Source: Macrotrachela quadricornifera (taxonomy: Eukaryota > Rotifera > Eurotatoria > Philodinida > Philodinidae). Taken from it: a stretch of 64,000 nucleotides of DNA. Location: NCBI GenBank assembly GCA_022393335.1, contig JAJEKB010021314.1:1408524-1472523 (forward strand), written 5' to 3'. Below, piece by piece: positions 1 through 11,468 of the stretch. The position numbers and the translations under genes were made by a program. Below the pieces are notes generated by a model. It was not told the origin of the DNA. It did no database searches and was given only the letters and a program-made list of their open reading frames with translations. How positions within the stretch are numbered: position 1 is the stretch's first letter; each line of letters starts with the position of its first letter.

Positions 1-365
1 TATTATTAGAACACTATTCTCAAATTTGAACTCAAATTAAATATTTGAATAGTAACAGATTATTTTGTGTTCTTAATTTTTCAGTGATAGTTAGAATATC
101 TCTTATTTCATATATTTTCTTGTCGTTTCATTCTGCTAGCTAGTAATATGATTGCTAGTAGTTTTATTGCCTTTTTCAAATACTATATTACAGGACTATC
201 ACAACATCAGACAAGAATGTTCAATATTTACAGGAATGATTACAAATTACAGAACTTAAGAATGAAACTTATGGATTAATTACAATCAAATGAAATCAGT
301 TGCTTGTAAATAATTTAATCGTATGTTTTAGAACCAAAATCTATCAATTTTGCTTAAACAACATT

Positions 366-1429
366 ATGAATTTAGCAACTGGTTTTCTTTTTACTTGTAC
401 AGTTTTATTTTTTGGAATATGGTCGACATCTTCTAATCACGTTAAAATTCCTGAGCGTGATTTTCAATATATTGTTAATAGTTTACAAGTGAAACACAAA
501 ATGACTTATGACGATGCAAGAGGTTGCGTTTTAGAATTAGAACATTTTTATACTGGCATTAAAAATAATGTTATTGACAGTGTAATAGATTATCCTTCAT
601 CAGTCATTACAGATGCATGGGAAACGCATATTGTTTATACATCAATGTATTATAATTTTAGTCATTCAACATTTGGTAGATACATCCATTATAAACCAAC
701 CAAACAAGATAAAGGACAGTTATATGTTTATCATAAACTCAAAACATTTGGAATAGACAATATGAATGAAACAATTTGGCTGATGGAATCTCCACAGCTG
801 CTTGCATATTTGTTATCAACGACACGGTGGAATACTTTTTTTAATCAATCAAGCACTTCAGCAAGCTTTAGTGGAAATGGAAATAAATTTCTGAAGAAAT
901 TTATCGAAGAACGCAATCCGACACCGCACAATTATCAAGTGTTAGATATGGGTATGGGACAAGGACGAAATTCCATTTGGCTTGCACAAAAAGGTTACAA
1001 AGTGACAGGATTTGATACATCGATTGAAGGCATAGAGATAGCTAAAGAACAGGCAAAACAATTGAATCTGACTACGTTACAAACATATGTAGCAGACGAC
1101 CAAAACTTTGACTTTGGTTTTGAACAATGGGATTTAATCGTATGTATGTATTTTTCAATAAGAAATATAACTAGTTACCTACAAAAATAGAACAATCATT
1201 AAAATGTAAAGGTTTATTAATAGTTGAAGCTTTCCATTGGGATGGTTTATATGGTGAAAATTCATTGCCAATGGGTGTCACTTATAAAACAAATACTATA
1301 CCATCATTATTCCCAAATTTAACAACCATTAGGTACGAAGAGCCCGTCGATTACAGTGATTTTGGAAAGCTCCTGACAAAACTTATTCGATATGTAGGAC
1401 AAAAACAGCACTCATCTACTTGTTCATGA
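366..1429 (+). pseudogene. Signal-anchored SAM methyltransferase with N-terminal WHxH-like domain, frameshifted
   Basis: The ATG at 366 begins a hydrophobic leader of about 20 residues, so the product is secreted or membrane-anchored. Residues ~85-130 carry DAWETHIVYTSMYYNF and FGRYIHYKP, which resemble the W-H-x-H-I / G-R-x-I-H-H module of glycine-rich-domain proteins. Residues ~195-260 form a class I Rossmann methyltransferase: motif I VLDMGMGQGRNSIWLAQKGY, then VTGFD, and DLIVCMYF as motif IV. The first frame stops at 1190. The protein clearly resumes one frame over (IEQSLKCKGLLIVEAFHW) and ends at TGA 1427-1429. One base lost from the A run at ~1182-1187 explains this. A 35-nt intron 1140-1174 would also keep frame but removes conserved motif IV. 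It is therefore a recent pseudogene, an assembly error or an unusually short intron. Bacterial-like methyltransferase genes are common in bdelloids; transfer is inferred, not shown. The substrate is unknown. Confidence 0.65.
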
Positions 1430-1622
1430 ACGAAAACATCGAAATTTTCAAGTTAATTTTGTGAACATCTTTTTATCTATAATTGAGCAGGAAAAGCCTA
1501 TAATAAATATTGACAATGCGAAAACTGCAGATTACATGTTGCACCAACGAATTGTCTTGAAAAATATCACCTATTTATTAAAACCAGTGCATCTTGTTTA
1601 TAACCGCGCGAATAACTCTTAA
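1398..1622 (+). other. Open frame overlapping the methyltransferase 3' end, unidentified
   Basis: A 74-codon frame without an early ATG runs directly past the methyltransferase stop in a third register. It includes NFVNIFLSIIEQEKPIINID and ends at TAA 1620-1622. Its composition looks protein-like: charged helices and few low-complexity stretches. It may be the displaced C-terminus of the preceding gene or the tail of another gene. I do not recognise a family. Confidence 0.25.
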
Positions 1623-1894
1623 GTGTAATCAATGTGCTATAAATAACGGTCAATTAATATTTTGTTTCTATCTCCGTTTTTTGGGTTACTTGACTTCAAT
1701 TTTTTACAGAAGAGTCCTCATCAGCTACTCTACAAAGTCGTACGATTTTTATTATATTTTTTGCTAGTTCATTTTTCTAAATAACGAAGACTAGAGATCC
1801 ATCAAATCTTATTCTTACAAAGTAAATGTAAAATGATGAAAATACATGGAAGTTTTTCGATACTTGAATGATTTCGTGAGTGATAAGACTATCA

Positions 1895-2300
1895 GACATT
1901 GATGTCATTGATGTAAGAGGATCTCGGAAACTGGCTCTTTTGCTCTGCCAACACGTTCTGAACACCTATAAACAATTTGACCGAAAGAATTATTTCAAGA
2001 ATTAAAACTGTTTGAAAAAGATAGAGAATTATCCATTCGTAAACTTGGTATTGAACTAGAAATCGTCAATACATTTACATGTTGGATGCTCAAGAATGAT
2101 TCGCATCTACCATCCTACAAGAAAATAATCGAGTCCGCTCTAATGAAAATGCACAAAATCAAACCAATTCAGTTCACGAATTGGATATGGATCAATTTTT
2201 GAAAAGCAAGCATCATGTACATCCCCTTCTCACACGAGAAGATGTTCATTATTGATGGTGTTCATAACATAATAAATGGATGCATATGAGCTATCGATCG
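1895..2300 (+). mobile_element. Decayed Tc1/mariner-superfamily transposase relic
   Basis: Three blocks in different frames follow the order of a mariner-superfamily transposase. First is SETGSFALPTRS at ~1920-1957, matching the 'ETGS..DRPRSGRP' linker. Then comes a helix-turn-helix-like block, SIRKLGIELEIVNTFTCWML and SHLPSYKK (~2032-2120). Last is FSHEKMFIIDGVHNIING (~2228-2275), matching the 'FSDEK.F..DG..N.QND' block around the first catalytic Asp (here H-E-K, so the Asp is lost). Frames are broken and the second and third acidic residues are not found. This is an old, inactive copy; its boundaries are approximate. Confidence 0.6.
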
Positions 2301-3261
2301 CATCGAAGCTGATATGAAAGTAGATAATCTATAGAAGATTTTAGCACAATCTTGTTGAAATTTAAATATGAAACACGTTGACACAATCGAGTCTAAATAA
2401 AATAGACGCCATAAGGTGTGGATAATGCAAAATTAGAGAAATCATTTTTTGTTTTTTTGTATATGATTAGATGGATCTCCGCCAGTTAAGTGAAAATATG
2501 AATTTTAATTGTTTTCATTAATTTTCGACGAGAAAACCTGAAGTTTTTGATAGTCTTGAGTATTTCACTATTTCTAACAAACACATTTTGATACAAAAAA
2601 AGTTATATTTTTTGTTGATAGCTTTTCAATTTTTCAAATTTTTCATTTTGTTGAAATTGTAAAAATGGCGTATTTGCATTCTTTTTTTATTTCGAGAAAA
2701 TGGTCATACTATATAATGATAATAGCGTTTCTAGTAAAACTTGTACAAAAATATGGTAAAAGTTTTATATTCTAGCATCTTAATTAGAAAATTGTCTGCA
2801 TGAATATACGGAGTATGCACTAAGAAAATCTTTTTATTAAATATGTTTGATTTGCTACTAAACAATAGTCAATTATATTTGACATTCTTATTGATCAATT
2901 CAAATAATATCAAATGATTTTTATTGAAAAGATTTTTTTTTTATCTTTTCGTTTTGTATATCATATCTGAATAATTCATTTGAAATCTTATTAAAATGAT
3001 CAGATCTATTCAAATCAAGTTTACATTTTATTATTTATTGATTAAACCTTCAAATAATTTTTACCATTGAAATTCTATTTTTTTCAATTGAATAGATTTT
3101 TCTTCTCGTATTATATATAATATAAATGTCAATTATCTTCGTAGAATTTTGATACTCTTCAAGACTTTTTATAAAATGAAAATATATAATAGAAAAAGAA
3201 GAGAAAAATTAAAATTCTTAGTTAATTATTTATTTTATAATATGTTTCAATCAGAAATATT
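2301..3261. other. Non-coding AT-rich interval
   Basis: The region is dominated by A/T runs and short stop-rich frames. No protein similarity, RNA gene or clear repeat was recognised. Confidence 0.5.
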
Positions 3262-3568
3262 GAAAATTTTGAAAAAATTGTAACAAAGAATTTTCTCCTG
3301 AAAACTTACCCAATAATAGATTTCACGGCTCGTATTATATCCTAAAAGTTTCATGTCAAACGAGTGGTTTTCTTCTGAGATAATATGTTTGCAAAAACCA
3401 CTACTTTCTAACCAAAGTTTCAAAAGTAGTCCATTTTTTAGATATCCATATCTTTAAAAGAAAACTCACCTATTTGAACTGAAACTTTCAGAACATAATG
3501 AAGATCATGAAGTTTATTGTTGGGGAAGTTTTCAGGAGAAAATTCTTTGTTACGATCTTTTCATAATA
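3262..3568. repeat. Inverted repeat with ~55-bp arms (MITE-like)
   Basis: The arm at 3262-3318 and the arm at 3512-3568 are reverse complements. The core AACAAAGAATTTTCTCCTG... pairs almost perfectly over ~33 nt (3281-3312 with 3520-3552, one mismatch) and more loosely outside. About 190 bp separate the arms. No transposase frame lies inside. I read it as a small non-autonomous fold-back element; no target-site duplication was identified. Confidence 0.5.
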
Positions 3569-5300
3569 TCCTATGAGAGGCTGAAAATTTAGTAAAATAA
3601 GTATAACTCCAGAAGAGAGACCTATTAGTACGAACCCCTTTAGGGTTTTTATATAGGCTATGAGTCCCATCTATGGGCAAAATATGAGGTAAAACTGTTG
3701 TTATCAACAAGTATCATTGAGTATAATACTAAAGTGAATTTAAACGTCTGAAGTTTTCAACTGTAATTAGATTTCATCGTTCAGAGGCTACAAAACGAAA
3801 CTGAAAATCTACAATATCAAAGGTGGTACACATAGCAGTGTGCTTCATACTGTATGTAGTTTTTGTATGGCAGAAGTCGATGAATTAACCGATAGTTCCG
3901 AAGAAAAGTGTTCCTTTTTTATGCAGAAACACAGACATATCTAAAACACTACGCTACGATCTGGTCACGTAACGATCCAACTTTTTCAGTCTATCTTGAA
4001 GCATTGAAAATAGAAATTTCATCTGATGATTTCAGAATTCTTTTCTTCCAATTTTATGACATCACTATATTTCTACAGTAAAATTTTCATCGCAATTGAG
4101 TTAAATCTTGATCTGTAGCATCGAAAGAGAGGAAAGCTCTTATGTTGCCAGGTCAAGCATGAATTTTGCCGTGAAAAAGACCAAATCCCCTCTTAATCCT
4201 CTTTTTTCACGATTCATCCTCTTAAATATCATACTGAGAATGATATCATTTGTTATTGATCATATTGAATACTATTTTCTCTTCTTTTGTTGATAATTAA
4301 AGCAGATAGATCTTGTTATCATCAATAGATGGTGCTCATTGACACTAACTATTATTTATATTATTATTCTTTTATCTTTATTCCTCTTTGAGGTCAGCTC
4401 TTTTGATCTTTGGTCATGACTGACTGATTTTGTTATCATCTTTTTCCTTTGTCGTTTCTCTCGCTTTTTCCTTTTACGTCTCTCTGCTTATTATTATCTT
4501 TCTTTCTTTTTCTTCCATCATCATTGGTTTTCTCTCCTCATTATTATTATTTTGTTATCTGTTTTATTTGTTGACAAATAAAATTTGACTTGGTTATTAG
4601 ACCCGGTTACTACTTATTCAGATCTTTCATCAGCTAAATGAGGTACGCTGTTTATGGTGAGCTCTCATTTAGTAAAGCAGACTCTATCCTCACGTTCTTT
4701 ATAAATTTAACCTCCGTTTTAAATGGAATTTGAAGCCTATTAATACAAATAGAACGAGAATCTCACAGATCTCATTTGATTTGAATAATAATCAATTATT
4801 TCTATGAACTTTTATGTGAGATAGAAAAGTCTATGATGAAATGAATACGAATGTTTGAAAATTAAGATACAGAAATATTTTTATGTTCTGTATATAGAAA
4901 TAATTCTGAAATGTTATTACTGAACATGAAACTAAATAACATTAATCCAGAAAAACATGTTAATCAGCCTCGATTAACTCCACAAATGTCTATTGTTATT
5001 CTCTCAATTGAATATTATCATCGATTATCTTCATTATGTCGAACATCAATTAGTGAACCAATATGTTTATCTCCAACACTGTCTATTTAAATATTTGATG
5101 GCAATATTTCCTTAATATCAATACTTATTGATCGAATTGATATTTCAAAAAATTTATTTTGCTCATGTTATTAAAGTTCTATATGGCACAATTATCTTTC
5201 ATCTGATAATCAATCAACAACAGTTTATATTAATTCCAATTAAAATATTATGCATCTTATTATACTTATTCATTATAATGTTTGATCATGTCGTGATTGG
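3569..5300. other. Non-coding interval with a T/C-rich tract
   Basis: There is no supported gene. Positions ~4370-4570 form a pyrimidine-rich tract (repeated TCTTT, TTCCT and CTTTTT blocks on the + strand). The rest is AT-rich with short spurious frames. Confidence 0.45.
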
Positions 5301-5443
5301 GATTTTTGTATAGAGAATAAGATAAAGAATTTCTTAGATTTTTGAAACAGATATAGAACTAAATGCTATATAACTAGTCTCATTGTCATGATTCAGTTTT
5401 TCGTCTAGTATGTCATAAGATAGAGAATGCTTCGCAACAAATT

Positions 5444-7171
5444 ATGAGAACATCTAAACATAAAAAAATAAATAATCTATCAGATGAAGAATTAGCCGCC
5501 TTAAAATCATTAAAATCATTAAAATCTAATAATAATATAGCCATATATAAGGCAGATAAAAGTAACAGCATAGTCATATTAGATCAAGAAATATACAAGG
5601 AAAAAGCAGAAGATATTTTAGCGGGAGAACAATTTGAGCAATTAAATAGCGATCAGTTTCATCTTAAACGAGAAGAAGAATTAAATAAATATATTTTTTT
5701 ATTGTATAATGTTAATGTAATAGATAGTAAACTTCGTCATCAATTCAAATCAACATGTTCCTCTATTTCGGTCTTTTATGGACTTCCTAAAGCACATAAA
5801 ACAGGATATCCTCTACGACCAATAATATCAAATATAGGAAGTTATCAATATCAACTATCAAAATACTTAGCTAAAGCTATAAGAGATGCTCGTTCACGGG
5901 CTTCATCATATATCAAAGATTCATTTGAGTCCGTAAAAAAGATCGAAGATATAGTACTTGAGAAAAATGAAACATATATAAAATGTAGTTTTGATGTAGA
6001 AAGTTTATATACGAATGTACCAGTCAATGAAGCAATAGAAATAACATTAGATTATATGTATAAACCTAGAAAATTAATAGATGTACCTTTCCGATTCTAT
6101 AATAAGACATATAAACAGATAGACGGTGTTGCTATGGGTAATCCATTAGCATCTATAATAGCCGATTTATGGGTGCAGAAAATGGAAGAAAAACTAAACA
6201 GATTTCGTATGAATAGACCCATAGTCTGATTAAGATACGTAGATGACATGTTTTTGTTTATTTATCATCTCAGAAACTTAAATTTAAGGTTTTCACTCAT
6301 GCATAAATAAATTGCACGAGAATTTGAATTTTACTCTTGAACTGGAGTCGAATAATTTCATCTCATTTCTTGATGTTTGTGTAACTCACAATGAAGAAGA
6401 TAAACTAACAATATCACTGTATCGTAAACCAACACATATAGGACTGTACATACTCTGGGATAGTAATAAAAATCGTTGCTATAAGTTAGGTCTAATAAAA
6501 ATGTCAGTAATACGTATTTATGGAATTTGTTCGAGACATTCAATAATAAAAGATGAATTAGATTTATTAAGAAAAATATCAACCGACAATGGATATCCGC
6601 CACATATAATTCGAAGAGGTATAGCTGAAGGAGAAGAATTTATTAGGAGAATGAGTCAAAATCAACCAAAGACAAATAATAATAATGAGACCATCTTTTT
6701 TTGCGATCAGATACTACAGACAAGAGTCGATTATTTTTGCGTCTAAAATTAAGAAATATTATCGAGAATTAATTTCTAGTTTGAATATCCAATTTCCGTT
6801 AAAGAAAAATACGAGTTTAGAAAGTGTCTTTTTACCTATATTTAAAGGAACAGATAAAAATAAACAGAGTAAGAACCTAGTACATTCTATCCCTTGTTTA
6901 GATTGTAATAAAGTTTATATAGGTAAAACTAGTCGCACGAAAGAAACTCGAATGAAAGAACATAAAGCGAATATCAGGATCTTATCAACAAAATTTAAAA
7001 TAATAGAATATATTTTAACACATTAACATCAATTTGACTTGATTAACACCAAAAACACTAGCATTAGAAAGCGATTGGAGAAAACGAGTCATCAACGAAA
7101 GTATTTTAACTAGTAGAACTTTAGGGAAATTGATAAATAAAGTAAAACATATCATGCAAGTAGCTATATAA
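5444..7171 (+). mobile_element. Penelope-like retroelement: reverse transcriptase plus GIY-YIG endonuclease, broken
   Basis: The first frame (5444-6229) encodes reverse-transcriptase blocks: KADKSNSIVILD, FYGLPKAHKTGYPLRPIISN, motif A CSFDVESLYTNVP and motif B DGVAMGNPLASIIADL. A TGA at 6227-6229 precedes motif C, LRYVDDMF, in the same frame. The thumb and linker (FISFLDVCVTHN, SLYRKPTH, DNGYPPHIIRRG) continue from ~6312 in another frame. A third frame from ~6685 carries the C-terminal region, IPCLDCNKVYIGKTSRTKE...EHKA, a GIY-YIG nuclease with the Penelope-type CxxC. The tail DWRKRVINESIL ends at ~7171. The catalytic YxDD and endonuclease core survive, but one stop and two frameshifts make the copy inactive, and its N-terminus is short. 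The endonuclease places it in the EN+ Penelope/Poseidon/Neptune group rather than the EN-minus Athena type. Confidence 0.85.
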
Positions 7172-7340
7172 ATAACATTCATAACTAATAAAAAAAAGCA
7201 AAAAGAATAATAATTAAAAAAGTAAAATAAGAACATTCAGGAAATAATAAAAACACGTTATTAACATAGATCATTCAGTCAATCTTACCTTTCTTATTTA
7301 TATTTTCTCAAATAATATCTAGTATATAAACTTAGTCGGG

Positions 7341-7580
7341 TTTATGTTGTGAGAAGTGTTCCATCTTAACACCAGGATCGACACCCTCCATATAAATACA
7401 ACTAAGTTATGCACATAAATTGTTTTAGTCTTTTTATTTTCATTAATCATACTTCCCTTACCTATGTATTTTTAAAAAGAATGTCTTTTATCAAAATTTA
7501 TCTCAGTTATATTGTGAGAAACTTATTTCGTTCATGTTGGAAGATGTGTTTCATCTTGGAACCAAGCTCGACACTCTTCA
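7341..7580. repeat. Two ~49-bp direct repeats just downstream of the Penelope-like ORF
   Basis: Positions 7342-7390 and 7532-7580 align over about 49 nt with roughly 75% identity. Both share GTGTT(C/T)CATCTT...CGACAC(C/T)CT, at an offset of 190 bp. A shorter GTT(T)AT(G/A)TTGTGAGAA block precedes each. Their position after the retroelement coding region suggests a duplicated terminal sequence (PLTR-like), which is inference. Confidence 0.45.
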
Positions 7581-7599
7581 CTTAAGCAATGATCACTTA

Positions 7600-9600
7600 C
7601 TTGTGAATAATGTACCTTCATTTGATTGTTTTTGTACTTTTCATATTTTATTGATGTTTGTCTTGTTTACTTACCTTTTTTGTCATTGCCTTTCTCCACT
7701 ATTTATTTCGTTTGAAGCTGATTTAGATAACTTAATCATAAAGATAACACTAAGAAAGAAATAATAGGAAAAATAAGAATTACAACAATAACATCATAAC
7801 TAGTATCACTGTATTTTGTAATATTCCATCATCTTATCATGAATGTAATTTTTATTTTAATTCAAATAATAATAAAATTTTATAATGTCATTCTTGATGA
7901 TGTGTTCAGTTCGAACACGGAAGCTTGAATCTCCATCTTTTATTTCTGATTAAAATAAGCTTTTCTAATGATTTTCACAGCAGTCCTCTCTTTATTTTCC
8001 TATACTTTACTGCTCCCTCTCTTAAGTATATTTTTTCTCTTTTTTTTCTTTTGTTTTCTTATTGAATCATTTCGCCTTAAAAGAAAAACCATTTCTCTTT
8101 GAAAAAAAATCATTATTCCTTGCCAGAAAAACCGTTTCACTTTGAATTTCGATAGATGTGCAATTTTAACTAATAGATTATATGCAAGTCATTTTCTCTT
8201 CTCTTTCATTTCATACTTCTACATGTTTATATATTTTTCTATTTCTGCTGTATATATACAATTTTATGCGAGTGATCCATTTCTGCTAAAAATGGAATAA
8301 TTTCCCGATTAATTGGTCCAATAGTCCACTGCCGAAGCAACCACAACTTTAGATTGTGTTAAAATCTCAACCCTTTACGATGGTGTCGTTATGACAGTAT
8401 AGAATAGTTAAGTTCTATGTTGACAAGCAACAAATTAGTTTTGGATGCATTAAGACAAAATCTTTTTGATAAAACACTAATAATAATGTTCGATAGGCTT
8501 AGGACGGCAGAATAAATGCAAACAGTACAGCCGCCAATGATAAAAAAGCCATACAATAGGTGATTAAACTGATGTTTGGTTGTAGATCAAGCTTTGCATA
8601 TACAAAGATAAAAACAACAAACTTAAGTAGGATTGGTGTAATTAGGATATGTTTATCTTCATCAGTTTGCTTCTTAATAATTTCAAGTTACAGTTGAAAT
8701 CTTTTATTGTTACTACCGATGACGACCGTACCGTTCTTTAAAACTGTTTGTTGTGTGGAGTGAAAATTTTTCAGAATAACAATGACGCTATATACTAATG
8801 ATTATTATAAATATAATTTAATATTATTTACAATTAATTAATTAATATATTTACGAAAAATATTCTAAACTATTTCAAATAAGAATAATACTAGAAGATG
8901 AATAGTATTCTCTCTCAAAATATTTATACATTGATAAATAAAAAATACATAGATCTAATTGTTCAATAAACTAATTTTGTTCTTATTTTCAAAACACATA
9001 TTTCATTTCATTTATTTAATATATTAATTTAAATGTTAATAATATGTAAGATGAATATATATTATGATGAAAATTAAAAAGAAAGATATTCTTTTGATTA
9101 ATTTTCTATGGAATATGTTTTGTTAGAATTGTATGTTTTAGTGATAGTTTTAGAAAAATCAATTATATGATTATTATGTATTGAATACTTATTAAATGAA
9201 AGAAAATTTTTTGTTGATGATTTTGGTTTTATTAGGAAAGGAATAACAGAAAGAGATGATGAAGAAACGAAATGTAGAGAAAGAGAGAGAATTGTATATG
9301 TTTGTATATATGACTTGACTGAAAGAGAAAAAAAGATCACATACATATGATCATCATAAGAAATGTACTATATATAACATATATGCACGAAAAAACAACA
9401 TATTTAAATGTATGAAAAGAAAATATCGAAAAATGCTGTTTATTTTAAAAGAAATCAAAGAAAAAAAATTTTATGAGTCTTTTAAAAAAGACTAATGTAT
9501 CTGAATACGCACGCAAATGTACATTGCTTGTGAAGATTACAGCAAAAGATAAAAACAACTCGATCTTATGCTGGTTAATACCATAGAACATCCTAAAAAA
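7600..9600. other. Non-coding interval
   Basis: No gene is supported. It holds a short direct repeat (8079-8104 and 8122-8146, AGAAAAACC(A/G)TTTC(T/A)CTTTGAA), a 6-bp hairpin near 7893-7910, and a U6-like stretch on the minus strand at ~8262-8344 (see findings). AT-rich low complexity follows. Confidence 0.4.
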
Positions 9601-9644
9601 TATTTTCAGAGAAAAATAAATTTGTTTATTTCTTCACTTCTTAC

Positions 9645-9990
9645 TTGAGAAATGTCAAAAACATTACGAATATCACTTTCACTAGCAGCTCCATGAAGAT
9701 CCGTTTTTGTTATCAATATCATAATTGGCATTTAAGAGAAGTTTTTGTTAGTCAATAGATTCTTTGAAAAAAACAATCCTTTAACATAAAAAATAATGTA
9801 ATACAGACTGATAATTCTTTTTTAGCTTGTAAAAAAACACAAGCATTGTTTGCGTCGATGAGAAAATGATTGCATCAGCATTAACACCTGAAACATTTAT
9901 TAAAAACGATCTTTATTATTATCTAAATAATTAAATATTGATACTTTGATATTGTTTAGGTGTAATTCTTCTGAAGCGACAGAAAAATTG
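9645..9990 (-). pseudogene. Decayed ARF/SAR-family small GTPase
   Basis: Read on the minus strand, three blocks fall in family order. SEELHLNNIKVSIFN (~9990-9935) matches the switch I/β2-β3 segment of SAR1-type proteins ('SEEL....F..FD'). GVNADAII then frameshifts into IDANNACVFLQAKKEL (~9892-9810), matching 'AIIF.VD..D..R..EAK.EL'. PIMILITKTDLHGAASESDI (~9731-9672) matches 'P.LIL.NK.DLPGA.S..E'. The G4 Asn is replaced by Thr (TKTD), and no P-loop or WGGQ/DLGGH motif remains. A one-base deletion occurs in TTTTCTCATC. A donor-like GTAAGA follows ...FDISQ, so introns existed, arguing against a processed copy. It is non-functional as seen. Confidence 0.55.
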
Positions 9991-10326
9991 TAATGAAAAA
10001 AGGAAAACTATAAATTTCATATTATTATCACCATTTGCTACTACATCACCACCTGAATTTGCTTTAAGAGTTTTAAACATTATACTTTAAAAATAAAATA
10101 CATCTTTATCTTTTAAAAAAATTATCTATTTTACGTTTCCACTTTTCGACAACCCAATGACTACTCATGTCACCACTTTTTTAACGACTGCATCGCAGTT
10201 ATGCATAATAACTGTGTCGCAGTTCGATCACAGTCCAACATATGGGCCATACATTACTAATTTTGATATCTAATTCTGTTTTAAAAATTAGTTAAATATG
10301 AATAATTTAGAAAAAATGTAACTTAC

Positions 10327-10590
10327 TCAATTGTTTTTCGAGTTCTTTATCTCAGTAAATGTTCGTTCAACGACAAAAGAAAGCAAAACTCGTTGAAATA
10401 CACACTCTTTTTTTGGTTCTTCTGTTTTAGCATTGTTCCGATTGTTATTTTCGTTTTCTGATTGTTTTCCAAGCTCTTCAAGACGTTCAATCTAGGTTTT
10501 AAAAACGTCAAAATCTTTAATCATAAAAGTAATTTTATTTACATTTCCAGCTGAATTTTCTCGAGTATCAAGAATTTCACTTTGGTTCAT
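10327..10590 (-). pseudogene. Unidentified minus-strand gene fragment with one intron
   Basis: The ATG at 10590 gives MNQSEILDTRENSAGN. A 51-nt GT-AG intron (10492-10542) then joins in frame to IERLEELGKQSENENNNRN, followed by a charged segment ending at TGA 10327-10329. The TGA abuts a perfect GTAAGT donor, and a one-base shift would read KELEKQL before it. The gene is therefore probably frameshifted, with lost exons toward the GTPase relic. I recognise no domain; it looks like a coiled-coil-rich N-terminus. Confidence 0.35.
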
Positions 10591-10947
10591 GATGAATAAA
10601 ATCATCTACAAAATAATAAGTTTTTCTAATCAAATAAATTAATATGTTTCATATAAACTTTCATTCTAATAGAAAAAAGATTTGAGAAATTATTATATTG
10701 ACCATAATGAATTATATTCTATTCATAACTTCTTCGAGTTTATTTAATAATAGCAGTATATGAATGATATATTGGAAAATTTTCTTTACAATATAATATC
10801 ATAAATGATATTGATGAATTTATAATTTTGTTCAATATAATTCATATAAACAGGTAATGCTCGTCTGAAGACTCGCGCAGCTCTTTCTCATAGAAATCGT
10901 GTTTCTAAACTACCGTCAAGCTATTCATTCATAAAATTAAAAAAACC

Positions 10948-11115
10948 GAAGTCAGATTCTAGTTCCTCGACCTCAACTGTCTTCGACCAAACTTCATAAA
11001 AACAAATGCTTTTCGTTAAAAATTTGTCGTTTGTTTGAAAAATTGATCTTAAAAAAAATTTTTATGCAACTGACTTCAGATTTTAATTCCTCGCCCTCGA
11101 TTACCCTTTCGTCAA
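10948..11115. repeat. Two diverged ~43-bp direct repeats
   Basis: Positions 10948-10990 and 11071-11115 align: CAGATT(C/T)TA(G/A)TTCCTCG(A/C)CCTC lies in both, at an offset of about 122 bp. No coding sense was found. Confidence 0.4.
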
Positions 11116-11468
11116 GTGTTATAGAAAATATTAATAGAAGGTTTTTTTGACCTTGTGCGGACATGCAAGCAAACAAATAATTTATGTTTCTAAGACTCTT
11201 CTCTACAAGAAAGAGAACATTTGGTAAGGCTAAAAAGTTGTTTTTCGTGATCAGCAGTTCACACTCTATTAAATGATGTAAAATTAACGCAAAAAAACTT
11301 TTTATTAAAGTTTGAGTTATATGTACCCTATATATTCTATAAAATTGAATAGATTAATACTTTTAAATATTTATATTGAAGTTGTTAATACTTTTGCCTT
11401 TTTACGCGTGTTCTATAAAATAACATTGCATTGAATTTTTTTAATGCGTTATACTTCTTCAGATTGTA

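Noticed and set aside
6358..6603. Minus-strand ORF within the Penelope-like element
   Set aside because: It is antisense to recognisable reverse-transcriptase and linker sequence.
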